Below, piece by piece: positions 44,538-51,924 of a DNA stretch of 64,000 bases. Source of the DNA: UBA4416 sp964543545 (GTDB lineage Bacteria > Bacteroidota > Bacteroidia > B-17B0 > Aurantibacillaceae); contig CAZIYT010000002.1 of the NCBI GenBank assembly GCA_964543545.1, positions 868,001-932,000 on the forward strand, read 5' to 3'. Every line of letters begins with the position of its first letter. Position 1 is the first letter of the stretch. A model generated the notes under the pieces. It saw only the letters and a list, made by a program, of their open reading frames with translations, was not told where the DNA came from and did not search any database. Made by a program: the position numbers and the translations under genes.

Positions 44538-44951
44538 ATGACAACAGACTATGCAGCGGTGATGGCAGGAAACAGCAATGAAACGCTTGTAAAAATTTTA
44601 ACGGTAAAAAGAGACCTGTACCAGCCGGAAGCCCTGGAAGCAGCCCAACAGGAACTTGAAAAACGCGGACTGAAGCTGTCCGACTTTGCTGAAACACAAT
44701 ATGCAGGAGCATATGCCATTAATGGTATCAATAATGGCACCAGCCGGAATGCTCAAACTCAGCCGGATATGGATTCTGTGTATGACCAGGAGAGAAAGAA
44801 ACAAGCCAATAAAGACATGCTCTATGGCGCCTTATGGTGCGTTGGCGGCATTATAGCAACCATGTCTGATATTGGAGCTATTTTTTGGGGAGCGATCATT
44901 TTTGGGGGCATCCAGTTTTTCAAAGGACTTATAAACAGCCAATCACATTAA
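44538..44951 (+). CDS. small membrane protein of unknown function (Ter island 1)
   Basis: 137 residues. The N-terminal part has LVKILTVKRDLYQPEALEAA (about 17-36) and QELEKRGL, a short helical motif common in Bacteroidota membrane proteins of unknown role. A Gln/Asn-rich linker follows, and the C-terminal third has two hydrophobic segments (about 96-110 and 113-128: GALWCVGGIIATMSD, GAIFWGAIIFGGIQFF). It may anchor something to the inner membrane. No family of known function recognised. Confidence 0.7.
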   Translation: MTTDYAAVMAGNSNETLVKILTVKRDLYQPEALEAAQQELEKRGLKLSDFAETQYAGAYAINGINNGTSRNAQTQPDMDSVYDQERKKQANKDMLYGALWCVGGIIATMSDIGAIFWGAIIFGGIQFFKGLINSQSH

Positions 44952-44966
44952 ATAAAAACCAAAACC

Positions 44967-45575
44967 ATGGCCATCAATTTAGAAAAAGGACAACGCATTA
45001 ACCTCGAAAAAAGCAATGGCACCAAGCTCAATAACATCTGCGTGGGTGTGAACTGGGGCGCGATTGAAAGCAAGGGAATCTTCGGAACCAAAAAGGAAGC
45101 CGTTGACCTCGACGCCAGCTGCGCCGTGTACGACGCCAATAAAAAGAACATCGATGCGGTACACTTTCGCAAAAAACGCTCCGACGACCAGGCCATCCAG
45201 CACAGTGGCGATGACTTAACCGGCGACCTGAACGGCGATGACGGCCTGGATAATGAAGTGATCAAACTGGATTTTTCAAAACTGAATCCGAATGCCAATT
45301 ACGTGGCGTTCTTCATCAACAGCTTCCGCGGGCAGGACTTTAAGGACATTCCGTTTGCAAGCATCCGCATTTACGAAGGCACACCGACACAGGTAAACGA
45401 GGTGTTTGCCAAATACGATGCTGCCAACGACAAAACCTTTGCTGGCAGCGTGTCGATGGTGCTTGGCGTATTTTACAAAAAGAACAACGAATGGAAATTC
45501 AACGCCATTGGCGCTCCTACCACCGACAAACGCCTGGAGGAAACCATCGTGACCATACAAAACAACCACTTATAA
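44967..45575 (+). CDS. TerD family stress protein, long type (Ter island 1)
   Basis: 202-residue TerD-fold protein of the long subtype: MAINLEKGQRINLEKSNG, then VGVNWGAIESKGIFG, VDLDASCAVYD (about 46-56), and the acidic loop HSGDDLTGDLNGDDGLDNE (about 76-94). Ends NEWKFNAIGAPTTDKRLEET. Most like the copy at 41489. Precedes telA by 12 bases. Confidence 0.93.
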   Translation: MAINLEKGQRINLEKSNGTKLNNICVGVNWGAIESKGIFGTKKEAVDLDASCAVYDANKKNIDAVHFRKKRSDDQAIQHSGDDLTGDLNGDDGLDNEVIKLDFSKLNPNANYVAFFINSFRGQDFKDIPFASIRIYEGTPTQVNEVFAKYDAANDKTFAGSVSMVLGVFYKKNNEWKFNAIGAPTTDKRLEETIVTIQNNHL

Positions 45576-45587
45576 TCACACACATAC

Positions 45588-46676
45588 ATGGAAAGCAATG
45601 AAGTAACCATCACGGGCAGTAATAACCCTATTGATAAAGACGGAACAGTAAGCCTGGAAAAGATCCAACCGGCAGACCTCGCGCAATACACAAGCCTGTC
45701 GAACCAGCTGAACGAAAAGGATGTGAATTCCATCATGAACTACGGCGCGGACATTCAGAACTCCATCGCTAAACAAAGTGATACCTTCCTGTCAAATGTG
45801 CGCACCTACAATTCGGGCGACGTTGGCGGACACATCAATGAGCTGTTGACGGAGCTGAACTACATCGATGTGGATCAGCTGAATCAAAGTCCTTTCAAAC
45901 GCTTTTTATCGAAAATTCCTTTGCTGAACAAGCTGGTGGTAGACATCAAAAAGCTGTTCCAGCAATACGATAAGATCACCGCCAATGTTGACAAAATCAG
46001 CAATAAGGTAAAAGCAGGCATGATCAATTCGGTGAAGGATAACTCTTCCCTGCAAACGATGTTCGACGGGAATGTGAACCTGATCAAGGAAATAGAAAAA
46101 TACATTATTGCCGGGCAATTAAAATTCAAGCAGGCAAGCGATGAGCTGGCCGCTATGGAAGCGAACGCTGCACAGCACCAGGATTATGAGATCGCCGACA
46201 AGCGTAATTTCGTGAACCGCCTCGATAAGCGCCTGGCAGATATGAAAGTGGTACGCTTTATCATGATCCAGTCGCTGGCACAGATCCGCGTGGTACAAAA
46301 CAACAATACGTCTATTGCCGAAAAAGCACAGTCGATCTTAACCACGACGATGCCGGTATGGAAGAACCAGCTGACGCTGGCTGTAGCCCTGCAACGCCAG
46401 AAAGCCAATATCGAGATCCAACGCAAGGTATCGGAAACCACCAATACCATCTTACAGAAAAATGCAGATATGCTGAAACAAAACAGCATTGAGGTAGCCA
46501 AAGAGAACGAGAACACCATCGTGTCTTTGGAAACGTTGAAAATGACTACCAAATCGCTGATCGATACCTTAACGGAAGTAAAAGCCATCCACGAGCAGGG
46601 CACACAGACCCGCCGCGAGCTTGATGCCGGCCTGCAAAGCCTGGAAGCCGAGCTGAAAAAAGGCGTGGTGAGCTAA
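45588..46676 (+). CDS. telA: toxic anion resistance protein, TelA family
   Basis: 362-residue cytosolic, almost entirely helical protein of the TelA/KlaA family, associated with tellurite and related anion resistance and found with TerD proteins. Family features include SPFKRFLSKIPLLNKL (about 102-117), a VVRFIMIQSLAQIRVVQ segment (about 222-238), the TTTMPVWKNQLTLAVAL motif (about 256-272) and the C-terminal helical run to LEAELKKGVVS. Long helices suggest coiled-coil assembly. Biochemical function of the family is not settled. Last gene of the first Ter unit, followed by a terminator. Confidence 0.94.
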   Translation: MESNEVTITGSNNPIDKDGTVSLEKIQPADLAQYTSLSNQLNEKDVNSIMNYGADIQNSIAKQSDTFLSNVRTYNSGDVGGHINELLTELNYIDVDQLNQSPFKRFLSKIPLLNKLVVDIKKLFQQYDKITANVDKISNKVKAGMINSVKDNSSLQTMFDGNVNLIKEIEKYIIAGQLKFKQASDELAAMEANAAQHQDYEIADKRNFVNRLDKRLADMKVVRFIMIQSLAQIRVVQNNNTSIAEKAQSILTTTMPVWKNQLTLAVALQRQKANIEIQRKVSETTNTILQKNADMLKQNSIEVAKENENTIVSLETLKMTTKSLIDTLTEVKAIHEQGTQTRRELDAGLQSLEAELKKGVVS

Positions 46677-46696
46677 GGCATAACCAAAGAAACAGA

Positions 46697-46730
46697 AAAA
46701 GGACCGTAGAAGTATGGTCCTTTTCTTTTT
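46697..46730 (+). terminator. rho-independent terminator closing Ter unit 1
   Basis: AAAAGGACC (46697-46705) pairs with GGTCCTTTT (46716-46724) across a ten-base loop, followed by CTTTTT. It is 20 bases after the telA stop and divides the Ter island into two transcription units. Confidence 0.78.
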
Positions 46731-46870
46731 ACAATAAATTAAAGATGGATGAGAAAAACCTGCGCCAGGGACGGAGCCATTTGTCTGAGCTCCTTTATTT
46801 GCCATGTGCCTGAGTTAAAACTTCGGGGAAAGCTTAAGGCAAATAAAGAGCGAGTGGCGACGGCCTCACG

Positions 46871-46888
46871 ATCACGACAAGTCGTGAT
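46871..46888. repeat. hairpin ATCACGAC-AA-GTCGTGAT
   Basis: Eight-base perfect stem with a two-base loop. Variant of the TCACGACG palindromes at 3779 and 51393. It lies in the spacer between the two Ter units. Confidence 0.65.
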
Positions 46889-46984
46889 GACGGGCGCCCA
46901 AAAAATAAAAACAGAAACCTGCTGAAACTTCACGACGCCTCCTGACATCATCCTGTTTAACACCATGAATCATTCTTCAAATCC

Positions 46985-47016
46985 TTTGTAAAATCTCTTC
47001 AATTTTAGTAGATTTG
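46985..47016 (+). promoter_or_regulatory. strong Bacteroidota-type promoter of Ter unit 2
   Basis: TTTG (46985-46988), 20-base spacer, TAGATTTG (47009-47016), an exact match to the -33/-7 consensus with the same spacing as the promoter at 4707. Transcription would start near 47023, giving a leader of about 29 bases to ATG 47052. Confidence 0.65.
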
Positions 47017-47051
47017 TTAGGTAAGTATTCCGGCAAAAGACCGCGATAGAG

Positions 47052-48026
47052 ATGGCAGATAACGCAGACTTAGAAACATTTAAACAAATCATCGGGGACA
47101 GTCAGAAAAAACTCTCGACACTCAAAGTCCTTTCCCATTTTTTCAATCACCCCAATCTTATTGCGATCGCCATCCGCACCAATGTGATCCACAACTTATT
47201 TGAGAATAACCGCAACCTGGATATTCACAAGCTCGACCTGTTCCACATTCAATATACCAACAACCTGATTGAGCTGTTTCAGAAGCTGAAAAAATCGAAA
47301 GAGCAAAAATACCTGATCATCAGCGACGAGATCTACATCAACGACGATTTTATCAACAGGCTCAAAGCGGAAATAAACGTAGTGCCCTTCGTGGATGAAG
47401 TACGCGAGCATTCGGCCAACATGTCGCGCAAGGTGGAAGAGCTCTACAGGCTCTTTGCCGAAGACGGGCAGAAACCCTTCGACTGGTCGGCGATCACACA
47501 GTTTGTGAATAAGCGCAGCGGAGAATTTTACCGGCAGCTGACGGCCCAGCAATACCAACAGCTAACAGACCAGGAGGAAAAAAGCACCTACGAGAATGCC
47601 TATGTGACCATAGAAAAAAAGCTCCTGGGCAAGCTGAATATTCAGAAGTTCCGGGTGAAGCTTGTCTGCGGATTACGGTACGAAGCGGAGGAGCTGGAGG
47701 TGTATGAATTTGTGAATTCTAATGATAAATTTATTTTCATAAATGACGAAAAATCCTTTTATTTAGTAGATGATTCCGACCTGGTGGGGATCGATTTGTC
47801 GAGGAACGTATCGTATAAGGCAGAAACGGTCAGCCGCCTGATGAGCAAGAATGAATTACTGAAAGACCAGCTCAGCGCCGTAAAAACTTCCATGCCCAAA
47901 GATGTGGAGGCGGTTATGGAAAGCTACCTGGAAAAAATATCGGGTGTGGAGTTTTTGGAGGATCTGCAGAATGTGGATGAGCAAACCAACATCCTGAAAG
48001 CAATGTTAAACATTAATATAAAATAG
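47052..48026 (+). CDS. unrecognised 324-residue protein leading Ter unit 2
   Basis: I do not recognise this family. The protein is soluble (no signal or membrane segment). Residues 1-100 are mostly helical and amphipathic (for example LDLFHIQYTNNLIELFQKLKK near 60), with a strand-like KYLIISDEIYIND around 86-98. Residues about 200-262 look beta-rich: VKLVCGLRYEAEELEVYEF, then KFIFINDEKSFYLVDD, then LVGIDL. The last 60 residues form a helix with coiled-coil character (SVxxMSKNELLKDQLSAV, AVMESYLEKISGVEFLEDLQ). No catalytic motif seen. It is the first gene after the unit 2 promoter, only three bases before a terD gene, so a role in this Ter system is likely. Confidence 0.7.
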   Translation: MADNADLETFKQIIGDSQKKLSTLKVLSHFFNHPNLIAIAIRTNVIHNLFENNRNLDIHKLDLFHIQYTNNLIELFQKLKKSKEQKYLIISDEIYINDDFINRLKAEINVVPFVDEVREHSANMSRKVEELYRLFAEDGQKPFDWSAITQFVNKRSGEFYRQLTAQQYQQLTDQEEKSTYENAYVTIEKKLLGKLNIQKFRVKLVCGLRYEAEELEVYEFVNSNDKFIFINDEKSFYLVDDSDLVGIDLSRNVSYKAETVSRLMSKNELLKDQLSAVKTSMPKDVEAVMESYLEKISGVEFLEDLQNVDEQTNILKAMLNINIK

Positions 48027-48029
48027 CGT

Positions 48030-48584
48030 ATGGCAATTAATTTAGAAAAAGGACAAAGAGAACCGATTTCAGCACCGAAATTTACGGTTGGTCTCGGCTG
48101 GGATAGCAACTCAAGCGCTACAGGCGAAGCCTTCGACATGGATGCTTCCGTATTTATCCTGGGCGACAACGGTAAACTGTTAAGCGATGGTCATTTTATT
48201 TTTTACAATAACCTCAAGTCTCCCGACCAGGCTGTTGTGCACTCGGGCGACAATACCACCGGCGACGGCGACGGGGATGATGAAAAGATCCAGATCGATC
48301 TTTCTAAAATTTCCGGCGATGCCACCGAGATCTCTTTCGTGGTAACGATCCACAAAGCACAGGAGCGCAGGCAGAATTTCGGGCAGATCCGTAATTCCTT
48401 CATCCGCATTGTGGATGGCTCCAGTAATACCGAGCTGGTGAAATACGAGCTCGACGAGGATTTCTCGATTGAGACGGCTGTACAGTTCGGAAGGATCTAC
48501 AAGCGCAACAACGAGTGGAAATTCGAAGCGGTAGGAAACGGCATGAAAGGCGGACTGCAGGATTACCTGGCGAAATACAATTAA
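48030..48584 (+). CDS. TerD family stress protein, short type (Ter unit 2)
   Basis: 184-residue canonical TerD protein: MAINLEKGQREPI, GLGWDSN, FDMDASVFIL (about 34-43), GHFIFYNN (about 52), HSGDNTTGDGDGDDEKI (about 69-85), VVTIHKAQERRQNFGQIRN, and the end GNGMKGGLQDYLAKYN shared with the copy at 43656. Follows the unknown protein by three bases, so the two are probably translated together. Confidence 0.95.
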   Translation: MAINLEKGQREPISAPKFTVGLGWDSNSSATGEAFDMDASVFILGDNGKLLSDGHFIFYNNLKSPDQAVVHSGDNTTGDGDGDDEKIQIDLSKISGDATEISFVVTIHKAQERRQNFGQIRNSFIRIVDGSSNTELVKYELDEDFSIETAVQFGRIYKRNNEWKFEAVGNGMKGGLQDYLAKYN

Positions 48585-48608
48585 TATAAATTAAAAAACA
48601 TATTATTT

Positions 48609-49307
48609 ATGAGCTCCCTCATCGAAAAAATAAATTCTTTCAGACTTCAGAGAGGTTTTAGAATTCTTAGCGGTAATTTAAAAAAGGTTCCCGAAAAGAT
48701 GTCGACGCAGGATGTCATCGATTTTTTGTTTTCAAAAAAAGGAGCGCTCATTACTCCCTGGCAATTTACCAGTGAGATCACTTCCCTGTTTAAGCTGTAT
48801 GAAAGCCTGAAGCCTCAATATGCGCTCGAGATCGGCACTGCCAATGGCGGCACGCTGTTCGGGCATTGCAGGCTGGCCAACGATAACGCCACGGTCATCA
48901 GCGTCGATCTTCCGGGAGGAAAATTCGGCGGCGGCTACCCGGATTGGAAAATTCCTATTTACAAGAACTTCGCGAAAAAGAACCAGACTCTCCACCTGGT
49001 ACGCGCCAGCTCTTACGATCCTTCCACCATCGAACATGTAAAAGGCTTGCTGAAAGACAATAAGCTCGATTACCTCTTCATCGACGGTGACCATACCTAC
49101 GAAGGTGTGAAAAAAGATTTTGACCTCTACAGCCAATTCGTCAAACCGGGCGGAGTCATTGTCTTTCACGATGTAGTGCCGCACCCGGGCTCTCACTGCA
49201 AGGTGGATGTTTTCTGGAATGAGATCAAGCAGAAATACGAGCACAAAGAATTTATTGATAAACCGGATCAGGACCATTTCGGAGTGGGTGTCCTTTTCTA
49301 CAAATAA
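48609..49307 (+). CDS. CmcI/Methyltransf_24-like SAM-dependent methyltransferase
   Basis: 232-residue class I methyltransferase. SAM site ALEIGTANGGTLFGHCRL (about 76-93); VISVDLPGGKFGGGY (about 99-113) as the acidic strand; LDYLFIDGDHTYEGVKKDFD (about 157-176) and GGVIVFHDVVPHPG (about 184-197), whose Asp/His residues are typical of the metal-dependent CmcI (cephalosporin hydroxylase) and related sugar/lipid methyltransferases. Such enzymes usually sit in glycan clusters. In a Ter island it is unexpected; it might modify the metabolite made by the HAD/PRTase pair, which is speculation. Confidence 0.85.
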   Translation: MSSLIEKINSFRLQRGFRILSGNLKKVPEKMSTQDVIDFLFSKKGALITPWQFTSEITSLFKLYESLKPQYALEIGTANGGTLFGHCRLANDNATVISVDLPGGKFGGGYPDWKIPIYKNFAKKNQTLHLVRASSYDPSTIEHVKGLLKDNKLDYLFIDGDHTYEGVKKDFDLYSQFVKPGGVIVFHDVVPHPGSHCKVDVFWNEIKQKYEHKEFIDKPDQDHFGVGVLFYK

Positions 49308-49336
49308 TGTATCTGAACCAAATTTAAAACGACCTT

Positions 49337-49975
49337 ATGAGAAGATTACCCGTTTACTTATTACTGGACACGTCGGGCTCGATGAACGGTGAACCTATAG
49401 AAGCCGTCAAGAACGGTGTGCAGATGATGATCAGCTCGCTGAGGCAGAATCCACAGGCCATTGAAACGGCTTTCCTGAGTGTGATTACCTTCAGCAGCAC
49501 AGCCACTCAATTAATTCCTCTTACCGACCTCGCCTCTTTCCAGATGCAGGACATCAAAGCCGGAGGCACTACTGCTTTGGGTGACGCCCTGCGCCTCACC
49601 GCCCAGTGCATCGACCGCGAAGTGCAACAAACCACCAGCGAAAAGAAAGGCGACTGGAAGCCGCTGGTATTTATCATGACAGACGGCATCCCTACCGACA
49701 GCTGGCAAAACGGGCTGGCAGAGTTCAAGCGCCGCAAAGTGGCGTTCACCGTGGCTTGTGCAGCGGGTTCCTCGGTGGATACGAATATCCTGAAACAAAT
49801 CACGGAGAATGTGGTAAGCCTCGACACGGCCGATGGCGGAAGCATTGCGAAGTTCTTTGCCTGGGTAACGGCCTCTATCGGCGTGACCTCTACAAAAGTA
49901 GAGGACGCAGGAAAAGAGGTAACCACGCTCAACGAGCTGCCGCCACCACCATCCGAATTAAATATTGTTGTTTAA
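49337..49975 (+). CDS. TerY-type VWA domain protein, copy 1
   Basis: 212-residue cytosolic von Willebrand factor A domain protein. The MIDAS metal site is complete: LLDTSGSM with Asp11, Thr in GGTTALGDAL (about 76), and Asp in MTDGIPTD (about 115). Starts MRRLPVY, as do the two paralogues. A Pro-rich tail (NELPPPPSELNIVV) ends it, similar to that of copy 2 (PTPPSEVHLVI), perhaps a short interaction peptide. TerY proteins act with a kinase and PP2C phosphatase in Ter systems; target unknown. Confidence 0.92.
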   Translation: MRRLPVYLLLDTSGSMNGEPIEAVKNGVQMMISSLRQNPQAIETAFLSVITFSSTATQLIPLTDLASFQMQDIKAGGTTALGDALRLTAQCIDREVQQTTSEKKGDWKPLVFIMTDGIPTDSWQNGLAEFKRRKVAFTVACAAGSSVDTNILKQITENVVSLDTADGGSIAKFFAWVTASIGVTSTKVEDAGKEVTTLNELPPPPSELNIVV

Positions 49976-49989
49976 CCGAATCATAACAC

Positions 49990-50625
49990 ATGAGACGATT
50001 ACCTGTATACTTTTTGTTAGACACCTCAGGCTCTATGTATGGAGAGCCTATCCAGGCGCTGAACAATGCCCTGAGCGGCATGATCAACACCCTCAGATCC
50101 GACCCACAGGCCCTGGATTCCCTGTGGATCAACATCATTACTTTTGACCGGGAAGTGAAAGAGCTGGTACCCTTGACGGAGCTGGTTAATTTTCAATTGC
50201 CGGAGATCGTTTGCCCGCAAAGCGGTCCTACCAACATGGGAGAGGCGCTGATGCTGCTCAGTAAAACGGTAAAGGCCAACATGAGAATGGGTACGGAAGA
50301 TCAGAAAGGTGACTGGAAACCCTTGCTATTCATCATGACCGACGGCAGCCCTTCGGATATTGCCCTGTTCAGGGAAGCGGTGCCGGTTATCAAAGCGATT
50401 AATTTCGGAGCCATCATTGCCTGTGCCGCCGGACCAAAATCCAAGGATCAGTTCCTGCAGGAGATCACCCACAATGTGGTGCACCTCGACACGGCCGATA
50501 GCCTCACGCTGAAGTCCTTCTTCAAATGGGTATCGGACACCATCGAGAACGGCAACAAGAGCGTGGGCGTGACGGAAGAGCTCACCCTGCCTACTCCACC
50601 GTCGGAAGTACATTTAGTCATTTAA
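49990..50625 (+). CDS. TerY-type VWA domain protein, copy 2
   Basis: 211-residue paralogue of the preceding protein: MRRLPVYFLLDTSGSM at the start, MIDAS Asp11, Thr in GPTNMGEAL (about 80), Asp in MTDGSPSD (about 117). The tail PTPPSEVHLVI parallels copy 1. Fourteen bases separate the two genes. Sequence divergence is considerable beyond the motifs, so duplication is old. Confidence 0.92.
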   Translation: MRRLPVYFLLDTSGSMYGEPIQALNNALSGMINTLRSDPQALDSLWINIITFDREVKELVPLTELVNFQLPEIVCPQSGPTNMGEALMLLSKTVKANMRMGTEDQKGDWKPLLFIMTDGSPSDIALFREAVPVIKAINFGAIIACAAGPKSKDQFLQEITHNVVHLDTADSLTLKSFFKWVSDTIENGNKSVGVTEELTLPTPPSEVHLVI

Positions 50626-50628
50626 GCT

Positions 50629-50895
50629 ATGCGCCTGTTCTTTTCCTTACTGACGCTTTTCATCAACGTGCTCGTTGCCGGGCTGTTCCTGTATTCCAAA
50701 TTGTTGCCCTATAAAGACAGGCTCACCGGGAATTACAAAGCGATGTTTGATTTTTTCGATTCCCTGTTCAGCCCGGTGCTGAAGTGGCTGAAACAACGCG
50801 TAAAACCTCACCAGGTCGGAAACGGCCTGTTCATTGATATGTCGCAGTTCATTATTCTGCTACTTTTATTACTTTTAATAACCTTATTACACTAA
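50629..50895 (+). CDS. small membrane protein, YggT-like
   Basis: 88 residues, two hydrophobic segments (about 3-24 and 72-87). Between them, FSPVLKWLKQRVKP (about 46-59) then GNGLFIDMSQFIIL (about 63-76) resembles the PxLRPIRRxxPxxGGIDxSPIxxL signature of YggT family proteins. YggT proteins are inner-membrane proteins of unclear role, linked to cell division and osmotic tolerance. Three bases after TerY copy 2 and part of the same unit. Homology is a judgement from the motif shape. Confidence 0.65.
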   Translation: MRLFFSLLTLFINVLVAGLFLYSKLLPYKDRLTGNYKAMFDFFDSLFSPVLKWLKQRVKPHQVGNGLFIDMSQFIILLLLLLLITLLH

Positions 50896-50900
50896 GAGCC

Positions 50901-51350
50901 ATGATCAAAAACATGAACCCCCACATGACCACCGCAGAGCTGAAACAAAAAGTAGCTGCGGGCGCAAAATTCGTTTATTTCGAATATACGGTGTCAATCG
51001 TCGTTGCCACATTCAAAAGACCAACGGATATCTATTTTATCGATGCAAACGAGAGTGCCGCCAAACACAGCTGGCATTTGTCGACGCTGACAGGCATCAT
51101 GGGCTGGTGGGGCATTCCCTGGGGACCAATCTATACCATTGGTACCTTCGTCACAAATTTTGGCGGCGGCAAAGATGTGACCGCTGAAGTGATGGGCAAG
51201 CTATTGGCCAACGAGCGCTTAAACGCCACCAACAACAGCCAGACGGCTACCGGCGCTTATGGAATTAACCAGGCGAATACCAATTCCGGAAACACAGGCT
51301 CCTCACAGGGCACCACCGGCGGTTCGGGCGGATATAATATTCCGAGGTAG
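50901..51350 (+). CDS. unknown protein with Ser/Asn/Gly-rich tail (Ter unit 2)
   Basis: 149 residues of unknown family. The N-terminal part includes KFVYFEYTVSIVVATFKRP (about 24-42) and DIYFID, a strand pair of a small beta fold; a hydrophobic Trp/Gly-rich stretch (GIMGWWGIPWGPIYTIG, about 65-81) may dip into or lie on the membrane. The last 45 residues are low-complexity Asn/Thr/Gly/Ser, likely disordered. Location between YggT-like and GIY-YIG genes. Function cannot be stated. Alternative starts at 50913 or 50925 would shorten it slightly. Confidence 0.65.
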   Translation: MIKNMNPHMTTAELKQKVAAGAKFVYFEYTVSIVVATFKRPTDIYFIDANESAAKHSWHLSTLTGIMGWWGIPWGPIYTIGTFVTNFGGGKDVTAEVMGKLLANERLNATNNSQTATGAYGINQANTNSGNTGSSQGTTGGSGGYNIPR

Positions 51351-51392
51351 CTACATCGTACTTCAATAAAGACCTGATACTCTTGTCAATTC

Positions 51393-51410
51393 GTCACGAC
51401 GCGTCGTGAC
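51393..51410. repeat. 18-base perfect palindrome (TCACGACG family) before the GIY-YIG gene
   Basis: GTCACGACG followed by its complement CGTCGTGAC. It shares its 16-base core with the palindrome at 3779-3794. It lies 32 bases before the GIY-YIG start, on the left flank of that gene. Confidence 0.75.
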
Positions 51411-51441
51411 AGTCGGGGACCAGACAAACATTAAAAGAAAA

Positions 51442-51819
51442 ATGAAACCTATAAAATACTTATATGTTTGCATTTTGAAATGTCAGGATGGAACATACTA
51501 CACAGGCGTTACCAATAATATTGAACGACGATTACTGGAACATAACGAAGGGATTAATAAAGAAGCATATACCTATACAAGAAGGCCAGTTGAATTAGTA
51601 TTTTATGAGGCATTCACAGATTATAATCTGGCGTTGGAATGGGAAACACGAATTAAAAAGTGGAGCGCGAAGAAGAAAGAAGCTCTTATAAACTCTGACT
51701 GGAAAAAATTAGCAGATGAGGCCAGATGTAAAAATGAAACAACACATTTAAATAATAAGCCAAAAAGCTCTGTCAGTTCGAGCGGAGTCGAGAACCTGAA
51801 AAACACTGAACCTGAATAA
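51442..51819 (+). CDS. GIY-YIG nuclease domain protein
   Basis: 125-residue single-domain GIY-YIG protein of the UvrC/Slx1-like small group: YVCILKCQDGTYYTGVTNNI (residues 7-26; the family's GIY and YIG positions are DGTYYTG-like), Arg in ERRLLEHN (about 27-34) and Glu in the helix ALEWETRIKKW (about 63-73). The start ATG 51442 (MKPIKYLYV) is the family start; the frame upstream is not family-like. DNA is clearly more AT-rich in codon use than its neighbours. Its last codons run into a palindromic repeat (51777-51790), and a palindrome precedes it. It interrupts the Ter unit between two conserved-type genes, so it looks like an insertion. Confidence 0.85.
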   Translation: MKPIKYLYVCILKCQDGTYYTGVTNNIERRLLEHNEGINKEAYTYTRRPVELVFYEAFTDYNLALEWETRIKKWSAKKKEALINSDWKKLADEARCKNETTHLNNKPKSSVSSSGVENLKNTEPE

Positions 51820-51879
51820 ATACAATATATAAACAACTCACTAAATATAATCTTTAACTACTTCCCGACTCCGCTCGAA
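51777..51879. repeat. 14-base inverted repeat at the 3' end of the GIY-YIG gene
   Basis: TTCGAGCGGAGTCG (51777-51790, inside the last codons of the GIY-YIG gene) is the exact complement of CGACTCCGCTCGAA (51866-51879). The left arm supplies the SSGVE part of the protein tail. The repeat type resembles dispersed elements often seen in Bacteroidota intergenic DNA. Confidence 0.65.
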
Positions 51880-51924
51880 GTGGCACCAAAAAAACTCAGG
51901 CACAATTAAAAAAACACCATCATC

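Larger units (their letters stand above)
46677..47051. other. 375-base gap between the two Ter transcription units
   Basis: Contains the telA terminator, the hairpin at 46871-46888 and the promoter at 46985-47016. No open frame worth calling; the segment between 46740 and 46870 shows no feature I recognise. Confidence 0.55.

Noticed and set aside
44208..44966. Two small proteins considered as toxin-antitoxin pair
   Set aside because: One has a signal peptide and the other two membrane segments with no toxin or antitoxin motif, and both fit in the Ter operon.
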